Notes: generated by a model from the letters alone, not told the origin. Shown: positions 37,267-48,701, numbered from the stretch's first letter. The stretch: DNA of 64,000 nucleotides from Brachionus plicatilis (GCA_010279815.1 QEOQ01000258.1:414587-478586); one strand, 5' to 3'. Numbers and translations are program-made.

Positions 37267-37456
37267 ATTTTGAGACCAACTGGTCTATAAATTAAATGGC
37301 GTTTTTTTTTTCGATTAAAAATAAAACCGGCTGGTCATGAAATTGATCAGCCCCAAATTTTCATTAGTAAATAATTCTTTTTTTTTCTTTTTTTAACTTT
37401 TAACATCGCCTTAAAGGCGTTCATTGAAATAAATAATAATAATAATAATAATAATA
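37267..37456. repeat. GGTCA-family repeats followed by hairpin and (AAT)n tail
   Basis: GAGACCAACTGGTCTATAAA and CCGGCTGGTCATGAAATTGA then TCAGCCCCAAAT are two units of the GGTCA family. They are followed by the perfect stem CGCCTTAAAGGCG (37406-37418) and an AAT run to 37456. The order suggests these units are the 3' body of a short retroelement whose end is the hairpin plus microsatellite. Confidence 0.55.
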
Positions 37457-37663
37457 TGACCAATTGTTCTTAAAATTAAATAGCATTTTTTTTGATTAGA
37501 CTTGTGAACTGTGTGTAACAAAATTTACCATATCAAAAATATTTTTGTTTCAATAAGAGCTTTAAACAAACAAGAAAATTTAATAATTAAAAATTTTATT
37601 ATTTTGAAAATATTGAAAAAATAAAATGGAAGTTATACAAACTAAAAAAAGGTCATTTTATGA

Positions 37664-40172
37664 TTAAATGTTATTATAATTACATTTGCGAGAGTCACTT
37701 GAAGTTGTCGAAGATAGAGAAGATGAAGATATTGAAGTATTATTTAACATTAACTTGGATTGATTGAATTCAACTTTAGTTTTATTTACTGATTTTTCGC
37801 ATCCCTTTTCATCCGAGTTATTGAGTGTTTTATTTAGAATTTCGCTTAGACTGTCAATAGAACTAATGGTAAGATTGTCTCTTGGAATTAGTGAATCACA
37901 GTTATTTTTAAATACAATTTTTAGAATTTTTATTTTTGATTGTATTTCTTCGTTTAGATTTTGAAATATTTCATCAAAGGGGCAATTAATTAGCTTTTCA
38001 TAATTACTACTGTCCATTGATTCGATTGAATTGTCACAATTTTTATTTACTGGACTTAGGATCAATTCGTCCAATTCACTTAGAAATCTTGAAATAAAGT
38101 TTTTCAAATCATTATTTTCAATTATGATTTGTTTTAATTTTTTATCATAATCTTTAATTAATTCTGAATACATTTCGAGTTGTTTTCTAAAAAAAAAACA
38201 TTCATTTATTTTATATCTTTTGAAATTTTCACTTACTTGGATTGATTTGACTCAAGATTCCAAGTTGGTCGGGATCCTTTTTTAGATATTGGATCCGTTA
38301 AATCAATATCTTTAGACAAAAATTAAAGTTTAAAATTAAATTATTTTTTTTTTTAAATACTGGCTAATTCTTTAGTTTTTATAGTTGTTAAATTTTGAAT
38401 TTTAAGTTTTAGCTTTTCTGTCTCTTTTTCAGTTTTTTTCTTTTCATTTTTAAATTGTTTGTCTCTTTGCTCAATAATGTGTTGAAGTTTTCGGTTCTTT
38501 GTTTAAAAAAAAAAATTTTTGTAAAATTTTATTTGAAAAAAAAAAAATTCAAAATAGTCACTTGAATAAAGACTAAAAGGTAAGGTCCGCACAATCTTAA
38601 TTTTTAATTTTTTAAATTTTTAATATAAATCTGCATTCAAAACTTTGTTTGCCTATACTAAATTTTTAGATGGATTTGGAAAAAAAAATTTCAATTTATC
38701 TTCAGACAAAGTCATGATCAAAAAAGAAAGATAAATTCTTTGGGGCCCGATATCCTTTGCTTAACTTGACATAATTTGATAAAAAGGTATATTGCCTGAT
38801 GGATCTCAGTCATAGCTACACATTAAATTTCGAGATATTTTTATTATTTAATCGTAGGCCCTGTTTGGGCACTAAAATGAGTGAAAATTTAAGAGATTTT
38901 TCAAAAATTTTTGTATCTAGTTGATTCTGAAAGAAGACAAGATTCTAGAAGCCCACAAATTTGGTCCAAAATTAATCAAATTTTAGTAAAATTTTAATGT
39001 TTATTAAAAAGTCTTTAAGTTGTACATAATTTTATTATTTTTTTTTACATTATTTTAAATATTTTTCTTTTAAGTTCAACTTTTTTAAATAATAAAGAAA
39101 TTTTTTTCTATTATAAATCTTATTGCAGATTTATATTTTAAATTCAATAATTAAAACTCAAAATAGTGTTAATAAATCAAGACTTATAAAGAATTTTATT
39201 ATTCGTGAGCTTTTTTTGTTGGGGTTGTGAAATTCAATTCAAATAAAAAAAATAAACATCAATAAAATTTTAATATGGTTATTGTTTAGATTGATTTAAA
39301 AAAAAATTAAAGATTTTCGTTCAATCTGAATTGAATTTCACAATGCCATGTTCTTTGATAGAATTATTTTGGTTTTGTGAATTCAAATACAAATTGAACA
39401 AAAATTCTTCATTTTTTAATAAATTAAAATTGAAATGATTAAAAAATATTAGGGAAAGATACTGCAACATAGTGCACCATACTTTGTTGCACCTTTTATC
39501 CAAGAAAAAATTTAAATTTGAATTTATTTTTTTTTTGTAAATCAAATTAATAATCTATTTTAATCTTATTTTAATTTGTTAAAAAAAGGAGAATTTTTGT
39601 TCAATTTGTATTTGGAATTCATCATTATTTTTTACAATTAATTTATTAAATATAATTTTAAAAAATAATTATTTAGCTATAAATAAATAAATCACCTACT
39701 TCTTCACTTAATGTTTTTATATTTTTAACATGTTCAGTAATTTTGTTTTCAGATTGGCGGTTTTTTTCCAAAAAAATCTGAGATTCGCGTGATGAATTTT
39801 CCATTGAATCTTTTAAATTTTGTTGTCTTTTAAGAAATAATTCATTTTCTCTGTCCAACAAATGAATTCTAAAAATTCCAAATATTAAGGTCTTGTTAAA
39901 AAAATTCCAAAAAAGTCTTACTGATCCTGAAGCCTTTCAATGGTCACTGATTGTCTCCTAAATCTGTAGGCTAAATCCAGCGAAAATTTAATCAATTTAT
40001 TGATATCAATTGCGTTCATTGAACCGATAGATTCGTATCCCAAATTGTCCATTTCTGAATTAAGAGATCTGAATGCTTTTAGGTCGATTTCATTTTCTGA
40101 GCTATTCAATATTGAATCATTAGTTGACATTGAATTAATTGATGACATATTACTGATAATATTCTCACTCAT
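37664..40172 (-). CDS. SSX2IP: SSX2IP / ADIP homolog (centrosomal, afadin-DIL-interacting coiled-coil protein), five exons
   Basis: SSX2IP (Msd1) anchors microtubules at centrosomes, supports ciliary basal bodies and binds afadin at junctions. Exons on the minus strand: 40172-39922, 39868-39700, 38496-38361, 38309-38237, 38186-37664, giving 383 residues. The donor GTAGGT at 39699 was chosen because it keeps phase 0 and restores the family's text. Recognised pieces, compared from memory with vertebrate ADIP: SLDLAYRFRRQSVTIERL, then a long coiled coil, KLQHIIEQRDKQFKNE (vertebrate KLQNIIxSRxxQ), KKGSRPTW (KRGSWRT), and MYSELIKDYDKKLKQIIIEN (MYxxLLNDYExRQxxIxxEN). The C terminus is Ser-rich and shorter than vertebrate proteins. 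Intron 2 (1.2 kb) is much larger than the others and holds two foldback elements. Confidence 0.82.
39221..39347. mobile_element. Short foldback element, GGTTTTGTGAA family
   Basis: GGGGTTGTGAAATTCAATTC at the left is mirrored by GAATTGAATTTCACAATGCC at the right. 127 bp, no clear target duplication. It lies in SSX2IP intron 2, 23 bp from the next copy. Confidence 0.55.
39371..39623. mobile_element. Foldback element, GGTTTTGTGAA family, inside SSX2IP intron 2
   Basis: Left GGTTTTGTGAATTCAAATAC continuing with AAATTGAACAAAAATTCTTC; right end is its inverted copy, slightly eroded at the tip. An exact 8-bp duplication, ATTATTTT, lies at 39363-39370 and 39624-39631. The interior includes CATACTTTGTTGCACC, which is similar to words in the 59737-60099 copy. 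Confidence 0.7.
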
Positions 40173-41632
40173 TACCAGTTTTTAAATTTTAGCGTCTAAA
40201 AATTTCCGGAAATTTAGTTAAACTTGAGGTCATTTTATTGGCATAAAAAATTAGTAATTAATTCCATGGTTACTGAATTTTTCTAATTTTTTTTAAATTC
40301 AAAACACAAATTTAGACTTAAGAACGGACTTGAAAAGAGAAACATAAAAAATAAAGCTTCCGTTTTAAAAACCTCTAAACTAATACCATAATTCAAAATT
40401 TAGTTTACTAAATCCATAAATAAAAATAAGTAAGCTATTATATTTTAATTGCAATTTTACTAATTTGCTCTAAATTAAAAATATACTTTTTTTAGAGACC
40501 CAATTAATCTAGAAAATAGAATTCATTATTTATCCTCTATTTTGTATTTTTTAATTTATGTAAAATAAAGATAAAATTGAATATGATCTTTAATCTTGAT
40601 ATTTAATTTGTTAACTCGTTAGTGTATTTTAAAAGTCTATTATTATTCATTCATAATTTTATACAAAATAAGGCCGAATTAACAGCAAAAAGAAGATAAA
40701 TTAAATTCCTATGATCTATTTTTTTTTACTTAACTTGTAAAAAAAAATTAAACTCTTAAAATTATTTTTTTGATAAAAATATTTAATCTTGATCAAAAAT
40801 CTTTGAAAAATTTTCTACTTTAAAATTTGAAAAAATCTAATAATAATTAATTAAATTTTTGCAACACATTATTTGATTCTTAAAAAAAAAAATTGTTGAA
40901 TTAATTCTTAAAAAAATTAAATTAATGCTAAAAATTTTAAAATAAAAATTAAACTAATCATTGATGAAAATCATCTTTTTAATACACTCAAAATCCTAAT
41001 TTATTTTTGTTTATAAAATGCCTTTAAATTTGAAAAAAAAATTTTGTCCTAATTTTGTGAAAACATTTTTTGGATTCAAATTTATTTTTAATTAAGTTGC
41101 TAAAAAACTCTCAAATTTTTAATTGATGTTCGTCTCTTCATATTAATTTTTTAAAAATTTTTTTCTTTCAAAACTAAAAATAAATATTTTCCAAAATCTA
41201 AAGATTTTAATTTTTTTTAATTAAGCTTAATTTTTGTCATTGATGTCGAACAAAAAAATTATTTAAATCAAGAAGAGTTTAATTTAGGAACATTTTAAAA
41301 ATTGCTACTTAAATTGAATAGAATTTAAAATAATAAAATATGATCATTGAATCATTTTAGGAAAAAAAACACAAAAAATTAAAATTAAAAATTTATGAAA
41401 TTTTTGATCAAAAAATAAACTGCGTTCAAAAGCAGTAGTTTTTAATTTCATCATTATTAAAAGGTGCCCTCCTGGCGAGCTTAAAAAATGCTAACTAAGC
41501 ACTCTAATCAAATATTGAAAACTTTTACAAGTATCATTATGATTAATAACCTTTAGTCTGAAGTGATTCTTTAAAAAAATTTTACCCCTAATTTAAAATA
41601 GAAAAGAGATTAATTTTGGAAAAAAAATTTAT
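40173..41632. other. Intergenic, nothing recognised
   Basis: AT-rich spacer between SSX2IP and the cardiolipin synthase gene. No frame, repeat pair or RNA gene that I can support. Confidence 0.5.
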
Positions 41633-42379
41633 TTATTTATTTTTTGCTTTATCAATTGCCTTATAGCTGCCTTTTTTATATGCATACGAAATCGACGACA
41701 TTAAGGTAGTTAAACCAGTTGCTAGTTGTAAAACAACTAAATAATATGAGTCCTCATATAAAAATACTTGAGAGGGAAGAGTGGCTGCAATTAAGCTAAT
41801 TTGAAAAAAAGTGTTCACTTTGCTGATCATGTCGGCTTCAACTTTGACTCGAGATTGTTTTAAATTGAGGAATTTTCTTAAAGTTACTGGCTTTTGGATA
41901 AGTTTAAATCGGACATAAATCGAGTACATAATAAGAGATAAATCACGAGCCAGAATGAGGCCAGCCAAAGGAATTGGCATCATTGAGTTCAGCATTAATG
42001 TTATTGTGAGACTGCCGATCAAGAGTTTGTCTGCTAATGGGTCAATAACACTGCCCAGGTATGACTTTTGGTTCCTAAAATTTCTAGCTATAAATCCATC
42101 AACAAAATCAGTCACACCAGCCAGAACAAAAAGCGAGCAAGCTAGTTCATGTTGATCAGTAAATACAAAATAGTTGATAAATGGAACACTGGCTATTCTT
42201 GAAAGGGTTAACGCATTAGGTACAGTGAAAATGACATTTTCTGGATCAGGTTGCTTCTGACTTGGTGCACTCACAAAACGCGAAATTTTTAGCCACCTTT
42301 TATTCAATCGAATTGCGGGATTATGGTTGATTGATGCTAATAAATGCTTGTTAAAAGTTAAATTAGTGAGAATTCTCAT
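41633..42379 (-). CDS. CRLS1: Cardiolipin synthase (CDP-alcohol phosphatidyltransferase family)
   Basis: Makes cardiolipin from CDP-diacylglycerol and phosphatidylglycerol in the mitochondrial inner membrane. Single-exon frame of 248 residues. The CDP-alcohol phosphotransferase signature D-x2-D-G-x2-A-R-x8-G-x3-D-x3-D is complete: D91, D94, G95, A98, R99, then G109, D113 and D117. The segment VPNALTLSRI before it is typical of the synthase group. The first 40 residues are basic with few acids, fitting a mitochondrial targeting peptide. Several hydrophobic helices follow. Length is somewhat short compared with human CRLS1 (about 300), mainly at the N terminus. The ATG at 42379 has a TAG twelve bases upstream. 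Confidence 0.9.
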   Translation of the reverse strand: MRILTNLTFNKHLLASINHNPAIRLNKRWLKISRFVSAPSQKQPDPENVIFTVPNALTLSRIASVPFINYFVFTDQHELACSLFVLAGVTDFVDGFIARNFRNQKSYLGSVIDPLADKLLIGSLTITLMLNSMMPIPLAGLILARDLSLIMYSIYVRFKLIQKPVTLRKFLNLKQSRVKVEADMISKVNTFFQISLIAATLPSQVFLYEDSYYLVVLQLATGLTTLMSSISYAYKKGSYKAIDKAKNK

Positions 42380-43584
42380 TTTTTTGATGGACTAAAATTT
42401 TTGAAATTTTTTCAAAAATTTTACTTTATTCATATATTATTATTTTTCTAATTCATAATTAAAAATTATTAAAAAGAACATTTTTTTTGACATCAAAAAA
42501 AAAGGAGCTAATTTTAGAAAATAATAAAAACAAAGTGAAATTTGTGGCAAAATTTCAAGTATGATATTTTATAGATACTTCACGTTTTTTATCTTTTTTA
42601 ATGCTTCTTTGAGAAACAGAAAGCGAAGCGTCTAGAAAAAAAAAAATTAAAAATTTGTACTTAAAACGCTCAAAAACCTAATTTTTTTCTGTTCAGAAAA
42701 CTGAATTTTATTGTTTTAATTTTAAGCAAGTGCACAAATTAATTTACTTGAAGATTTTTTTTTATTAATTCGAAAAATCTAAAATTTCCTATCATGATCT
42801 ATGTGAAACCAAAACATTAAATCCTCATTAAAGTATAATCACGGAAGATATTAAAGATTTAAAAAATAAAATTTTGTTTTGATAAATTAAAATTTTTGAC
42901 ATTGTGCGTGACAAAATTTTCGTATAATCAACGATTATAGTTTGCTGATAGTATCCACAGGTGTATTTCGAGAATAACTACATGAAAATGTGATTTTATG
43001 GAAATGTCTAGCCTTGCACTTGGATTAATTAATTAAAATTTTGGTCCTTTTTTTTAACATTAAATCACTTGGAATCAAATAATCAAGTTTATATGCTACT
43101 AAACATCATGAATTCAATTGTTGAGCCTCGGATAAGAGGCTGACCAAAAAAAAAAAATTATGTTGTTTTTATTTCTGATTTTTTTTACTTTTAAATAATT
43201 AAATTTTAATTTTTTAATACCTATTATTAAATTTAAAGAAAAAATCTTCAATTAATAAGCAACTAAAATAATTTATAGCGGCTAATTTAGTTTATTTTTT
43301 CTATTGCAAATTGAAATTTAAAAACTGTATCATGGTACAAAAAAAAAGTTTTTTTTTAATGTTATTTTATTTATTCAATCTGTACAAAGGAAAGAATAAA
43401 ATTATCAGTAATTTAAGAATCAAAAAATTTTACAAACAATAAAGCTATTTAAAGATTAAAATTTTTAAAAAACCTTTTGAATTTTTCAAATTAAAAAAAA
43501 TGAAATTATTAATCTTATTTTAAAAATAGGTAATTAACAAGAAAACTTTTTTGATTTATTTGAAAAATTATTTATTTTTTTTTT
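42380..43584. other. Intergenic, nothing recognised
   Basis: AT-rich spacer up to the assembly gap. I see no supported gene and no clear inverted repeat. Confidence 0.5.
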
Positions 43585-43964
43585 NNNNNNNNNNNNNNNN
43601 NNNNNNNNNNNNNNNNNNNNNNNNNNNNNNNNNNNNNNNNNNNNNNNNNNNNNNNNNNNNNNNNNNNNNNNNNNNNNNNNNNNNNNNNNNNNNNNNNNNN
43701 NNNNNNNNNNNNNNNNNNNNNNNNNNNNNNNNNNNNNNNNNNNNNNNNNNNNNNNNNNNNNNNNNNNNNNNNNNNNNNNNNNNNNNNNNNNNNNNNNNNN
43801 NNNNNNNNNNNNNNNNNNNNNNNNNNNNNNNNNNNNNNNNNNNNNNNNNNNNNNNNNNNNNNNNNNNNNNNNNNNNNNNNNNNNNNNNNNNNNNNNNNNN
43901 NNNNNNNNNNNNNNNNNNNNNNNNNNNNNNNNNNNNNNNNNNNNNNNNNNNNNNNNNNNNNNNN
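43585..43964. other. Assembly gap (380 N)
   Basis: Run of N flanked by poly-T on the left and poly-A on the right. This looks like a collapsed or unresolved hairpin, fitting the middle of a CAGAGTTG-family foldback whose right end follows. Confidence 0.99.
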
Positions 43965-44028
43965 AAAAAAAAAAAAAAAAGTCCGGACTTGGACTTGACT
44001 TGAGACTTGTGACTTTTTAAACAGCTCT
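43965..44028. repeat. Right end of a CAGAGTTG (hAT-like) element
   Basis: GTCCGGACTTGGACTTGACT, then TGAGACTTGTGACTTTTTAA and ACAGCTCTG. This is the reverse complement of the left arm at 22246. Its left end must be in or left of the gap. Confidence 0.6.
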
Positions 44029-44608
44029 GAATTAAACCAAGCTAAACATTTAAGCTGTATACCTCATACATTCAAAGATTTAGACTAACTTGTAAAAGTG
44101 ACTTAATTTTAATATTGATTTTGGACAAATTTTTTAATCCAAGTGGTTATTTTAACATTTAAATACAGTCTTTACTCTAAGCCACAGAATGATAATAAAA
44201 AAATGCTATAAACTGTAAAAAAAGGAACAATTTTTTGTAATAAAATAAAATTTTATGTAAAATTTGCATGCCTTGAAGTCTCTTTTTCTTTCTGAATGCT
44301 TAAACTTCATTTTTAATTTTATTTAAAAATTTTATTCAAGTTTTAAGAAGGCTTAAAAATTTTTTACAATTCAAAAAAATTAAAATATTGTATTTGAAAA
44401 ATAAATTTTTTAGATAAGATTTACAATTATTATTTAATTCAAGTATTTTTTAAAATTAGTTTAAAAATTTTATAATTTAATTAAAATCTAAATAAGCTAA
44501 AAATTTTCGAAGAAATTGGACTTTCGAGCTCAAAAGGTATAGTAGCGGAAATAAAGAAAGTTTAAATTTTAGTGAAAAAACGGTCTGGTATAAACGAGTC
44601 CAATTTGG

Positions 44609-44777
44609 TATAGAGTTTTACTTTAGATAACATAATTTTACGTAATTTTAAATGATTTTACATAAGCTGATGTTTTATTAAATCCTAAATTTTATGTAAA
44701 ATTATATTTTTTGATGTAAAATTACGTGAAGTGATGTAATATTACCTCTTCTTCGATTTAAAGTAAATCACTCTATA
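44609..44777. repeat. 169-bp inverted repeat with TATAGAGT ends
   Basis: TATAGAGTTTTACTTTAGAT at the left is mirrored imperfectly by TTTAAAGTAAATCACTCTATA on the right, and inner TTACGTAATTTTA/TAAAATTACGT words also pair. Possibly a TA-flanked MITE; the family is unknown. Confidence 0.5.
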
Positions 44778-44902
44778 TTGAATTAAAAAAATTGCAAAAA
44801 ATATTTTCGATTAGAATGGATCCAAAAAAATAAATCTTAAAAAATTGATTTTTATTGAGTTAATCGCTCTTCGATATTTCCTAAAAAATTACAATTAATT
44901 TT

Positions 44903-45423
44903 GGCGAATTGAAGTTTGAGATCAAGATCAAAAAATCAAAATATAAATTGTAATATTTTTTTTAATAATAGAGAAAAAATAAATCTTTTCTAAAGCAATT
45001 ACTTGACATGTCATGTCAAGTTTATTTTCATATTTAAAATTTTAAAATGTCCCTTTTTATTGATTTTTAATAGGTTTAAATATTTTAATTGACTTTAATG
45101 AAAACTTGCTTTTAAAGACAAAAAAATTAACTGTTTTAAAATTTAAAATGTATTAAAGTAGAAAAATGGATATAAAAGTTATAAATTTGAATTTGAGAAT
45201 TAACTTAACCTGAATTATTTAAATTATTGATTGTTTTTGTTAAATAAATTAGAGATCAATCATTTTGATGTTATTTTGATAATTAACTATTATTAGACAA
45301 AATATGTCTAGTAATGTTTAGTATTTATTTCTTAAAAATTATTAAAATCATTAGATTAATTAAGTTTAAAAATTTTAAATGATCGTTTTGATCTAAAAAT
45401 TTGATCTTAAACTTCAATTTGCC
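44903..45423. mobile_element. Foldback element, GGCAAATTGAAG family, copy A
   Basis: Left GGCGAATTGAAGTTTGAGAT; right end reverse complement GGCAAATTGAAGTTTAAGAT. Exact 8-bp target duplication TTAATTTT on both sides. 521 bp. The right half matches 54106-54411 in opposite orientation, including words such as GTCTAGTAATGTTTAGTATT. No protein frame. Confidence 0.8.
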
Positions 45424-45904
45424 TTAATTTTGAATTTATTTAGGCATATTTTGTTTCATATTGTTTCACCATCAAATTTTATACAAATCAAATTTAATAA
45501 ATTAAAAAGAATTTTGTTTTATTTTAAAAATTTGTTTCCATTAAAATTCACAATGCTGAAAATGAATCAAAAATATGATAATAAATATTTTCTTATTAAA
45601 ATTAAGTAATTAGATTTAATTTATTTTAGAATACATTGGACGTAAATTTTTTGATTACATTTTCTTTGTATAATCCCATACATATCTATGTATTTTCTTA
45701 AGAAAATAAAAATTGGATATTAATTTTGTAAAAAAGCAGTTGTTCATTTTAAGTGTTGAAATAATTATCAAGTCAAATTTATTTAAATGGAAATTTATTT
45801 AAATTCAAAAAGTAAAGAAAAAATGTATTCAAATGTATTTTAGAGTGTTTATCAATCTCTGAGTTTAACATTTATTTTTATTTTTGTTATTTTAACTTGA
45901 AATT

Positions 45905-47521
45905 TTAATACGAAACTGAAAATGCATTAACTATGCAATAGAATAAATCATTAATGAATACATAGCTCGTTCGATGATCAACTTCATCATTCCAGAAACA
46001 TTTGGCTCCTATTTTTAAAGGTTCATCAGTGACATGTCCCGTAACTACGCTAACAACAATCTTGTTTTTATCCATGTTCAAAAATTTTATTCCATTGTGA
46101 ATCAATTTGCATATCTTCATGGTTTTATTAGCTAATTCTTTGTCATCAAACGGGTTGGCAAGACACTCAAGTTGAGTTAAATTTTTGAATACAATATTTT
46201 TAATTCTATTCAAATTATTTTCAATCAGGTATTCTTTAGGACTAATTTGGCGAGCTGAATCTTCAAATAAAGATGAATTAATACTTTGGATTAGAATTTC
46301 TTCTTTTTGATCATTATTTGTTTTATTTCTGACCAGTTCATTTTGGTCAAGCTCTCTAAAAGCTAGCAAATTTGCTGGAGCTGTTTTGGGGATACGATGG
46401 CTCTCATTTTCAAAAGAAAACCTTGGTCCACTCAACTTACCAGACGCAGATTTCACTACAAGAGGTTTATCTTTACAAATGGACAGTTCTCTGGCACATT
46501 TATCCATTACGGTCTCTGGTTTGGATTCATCTGTGGCAAATCTTTTGTTGGGCGACTCTTGTTTTAAATAATCAGGCATTTTTTCAGAATCATCAATGGG
46601 CAAATTTTTTAAATTTAATTGCGGCAATTTTCTTCTCACCAACAAATTTGATTCTTCATTTTGGACACATTCTGGACCTACCATAAGATTTATTTCCTCT
46701 GTTTCAGAAGTTTTCACTTTGCTCTCTACCGGAACATTTTGATCGGTATTTGATTCAAGGGAATTTTTTTTGTTGTCACGACTAAAATTTAGCTTTTGCT
46801 CAGTATCTGTGATCAAATTTTCTAATTTTTGAGTTAAAATGTAAGTTTTATTTTTGGGACTCAATTTGGAGTCCTTTATTTGACCAGGAGATGGACATTT
46901 TTGGCTGGGTGAGTGCAAACTTTGCTTAGATGCTGCTTCTTGTTGGTCTTCTTGGTCATTGCTGGAACATTGGACTTGCAGGCTGGTGGCAATAGAATGA
47001 TTTTTTTCATCATCTAAAGAAATACCATTGGCAATATACCTATCTTTTGTTTGTTCTTGTTCAGAAGGTGTTTTTGGCTCTTTTTTTGATTCTAAAAATT
47101 TTTTTTTAATCATCATCTTGTAAGCTGAATCATATCTGAGGGATTCTTTGAAAAGCTTTTTCTCAAGTCTTTTTTTGCGCTCCATTTTTTTCTCATTGTC
47201 TTCACAAACTGTCAATGGAAAATCAATTGGTGTCTGATCTTCACGGCTTGTTGTCCGTCGTATCTTTGTTATATTAAAGATGGAATTGAATTGCTCATTA
47301 CAAATTATCTGAGATGGATAAATTGAAGAGAGCTTTTTTTTATCTGATTCGCATAGTGAAATGCGCGACTCTTTCTCTGGATCACTTGACAAATCGGCAT
47401 CGATTAAGTCTGCAAGTTCATTTGAGACCTCTAAATTTGAATCTTCGTCGCTGCTGCTCGACTGGTCCGGATTCACTTCAGATTCGTGGACTAGTGATAC
47501 AAATTCTTCGTTGAAAAGCAT
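45905..47521 (-). CDS. Tctex1-domain protein with 420-residue disordered N terminus
   Basis: Single open frame of 538 residues. The last 110 residues are a Tctex1 domain: helices YLIENNLNRIKNIVFKNL and MKICKLIHNGIKFLN, strand KIVVSVVTGHVTDEPLKIG, the family motif AKCFWNDEVDHRTSYVFIND, and the closing strand FYCIVNAFSVSY. The FW(D/N) after C and the ND-LF ending resemble the DYNLT2B (TCTEX1D2) group, which acts in dynein-2 and intraflagellar transport. The rest is Ser/Glu/Lys/Gln-rich and low-complexity, with no domain I know. Length is three to five times that of a standard light chain. It shares architecture with 35008-36078 on the same strand, 10 kb away. Confidence 0.82.
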   Translation of the reverse strand: MLFNEEFVSLVHESEVNPDQSSSSDEDSNLEVSNELADLIDADLSSDPEKESRISLCESDKKKLSSIYPSQIICNEQFNSIFNITKIRRTTSREDQTPIDFPLTVCEDNEKKMERKKRLEKKLFKESLRYDSAYKMMIKKKFLESKKEPKTPSEQEQTKDRYIANGISLDDEKNHSIATSLQVQCSSNDQEDQQEAASKQSLHSPSQKCPSPGQIKDSKLSPKNKTYILTQKLENLITDTEQKLNFSRDNKKNSLESNTDQNVPVESKVKTSETEEINLMVGPECVQNEESNLLVRRKLPQLNLKNLPIDDSEKMPDYLKQESPNKRFATDESKPETVMDKCARELSICKDKPLVVKSASGKLSGPRFSFENESHRIPKTAPANLLAFRELDQNELVRNKTNNDQKEEILIQSINSSLFEDSARQISPKEYLIENNLNRIKNIVFKNLTQLECLANPFDDKELANKTMKICKLIHNGIKFLNMDKNKIVVSVVTGHVTDEPLKIGAKCFWNDEVDHRTSYVFINDLFYCIVNAFSVSY

Positions 47522-48701
47522 TTTTTGGAAATTTTTTTTTTCTCCAATTAGTTTTTTTTTTTTAATTTTAATTTAAAAAAAAATTCCTAACAAATATTTT
47601 AGAAATCCAAGGAAACTTTTTGGGAATAATTTCTTTTGCTAACTATTATTTTTTAAAATTACCAAGAAAAATTTAATTGTTAAAATATATTCATGTCAAT
47701 GGGAGAGTTAAGTTGGAAGCAATTTTTATCTGGAGCAGAGCGATCTATTTAGAATTTTATAAAATAAATTTTAAAAAATTTTTTTATATAAATGAAAATA
47801 AATTTTTTGGTAAAAAATTTAAAATTGCTTTTTTATTTTAGATATTTTTTTGAAAAAAAAGATTTTATTATTTTCCAAGTTATTTTACAAAATGGCAGTG
47901 ACATTTATATGCATAATAAAATAATTTTTGTACTCAATTACAGTATTGATTTGACATGATGTTTTTGGCAATTTTTACGGAAAATTACATAAACTTACGA
48001 ATAAAAGTAGTAATTTATTTAATATTACGTAAACATACAAAAGAAAATTTACGTAAAAAAGTAGGATTTGAATTTTCTCAATTTTGTTCGATAAAAAGAG
48101 GTTACGTAAAATTCCATAATTTTTGTAAATTCCCATTTTTTCTCCAGTAAAAAATGGTAAAAAAAGGTGAATTAAGTAAAAAAAAAAGTTTAATTATTAA
48201 AATTTATTTATTTTCAAAAAAAATAGTTTTATTCATTTTTTTAATAATTTTAAGAAAATTTTTAGTCTTATATTACATATTTTTATTTTTTTTTTTTTTT
48301 TTCGTGGAAGCTCTATCAGTTTTCAAGCTATTTTTAGCGTTTGACCAGGCTAAATTAAAATCAATGTTTTGTGGAACACATTTCTTAAAATGAGCTTTAA
48401 AGAATTTCAAATTGGTATTGGTTTCAAAATATTGGTTTCAAAAAGAAGCGTGGTAGGAAACCCAAGGCAAAAGACCGGTACGAGAAGAATATAAATAAAA
48501 AATAAAAAAAAAATTTTTCCATTAACAGATATATTAATCTGATAAATTGATCTTAATTAATAAATTTTTTTTTTAAAAAACATAATTTTTTTTTTAATAG
48601 TATAATTTTTGGCAAAAAAAAAGCCAAACTTTTTCACATACGAGGAATCAAAATTAAAAAAAAAAAATTTATTTACAAAGATTTTTTTAGAACAAAAAAA
48701 T
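47522..48701. other. Intergenic with a GC-richer islet
   Basis: Mostly AT-rich. From about 48300 to 48400 there is a small open stretch reading VEALSVFKLFLAFDQAKLKS that ends at a TGA, and directly after it the GRP-tail fragment at 48443. Nothing else is supported. Confidence 0.4.
48443..48507 (+). pseudogene. GRP/AT-hook C-terminal fragment
   Basis: Reads GFKKKRGRKPKAKDRYEKN and then stops after INKK. This is an intact-looking basic tail with KRGRKPK. Similar tails at 20126, 21783 and 26486 suggest a dispersed family, possibly the ends of transposon-encoded proteins. Confidence 0.45.

Noticed and set aside
43551..44003. 150-codon frame across the second gap
   Set aside because: Nearly all residues are unknown and the ends are homopolymers.
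46372..46686. Plus-strand frames over the 45905 gene
   Set aside because: Antisense to a long minus frame that ends in a clear Tctex1 domain.
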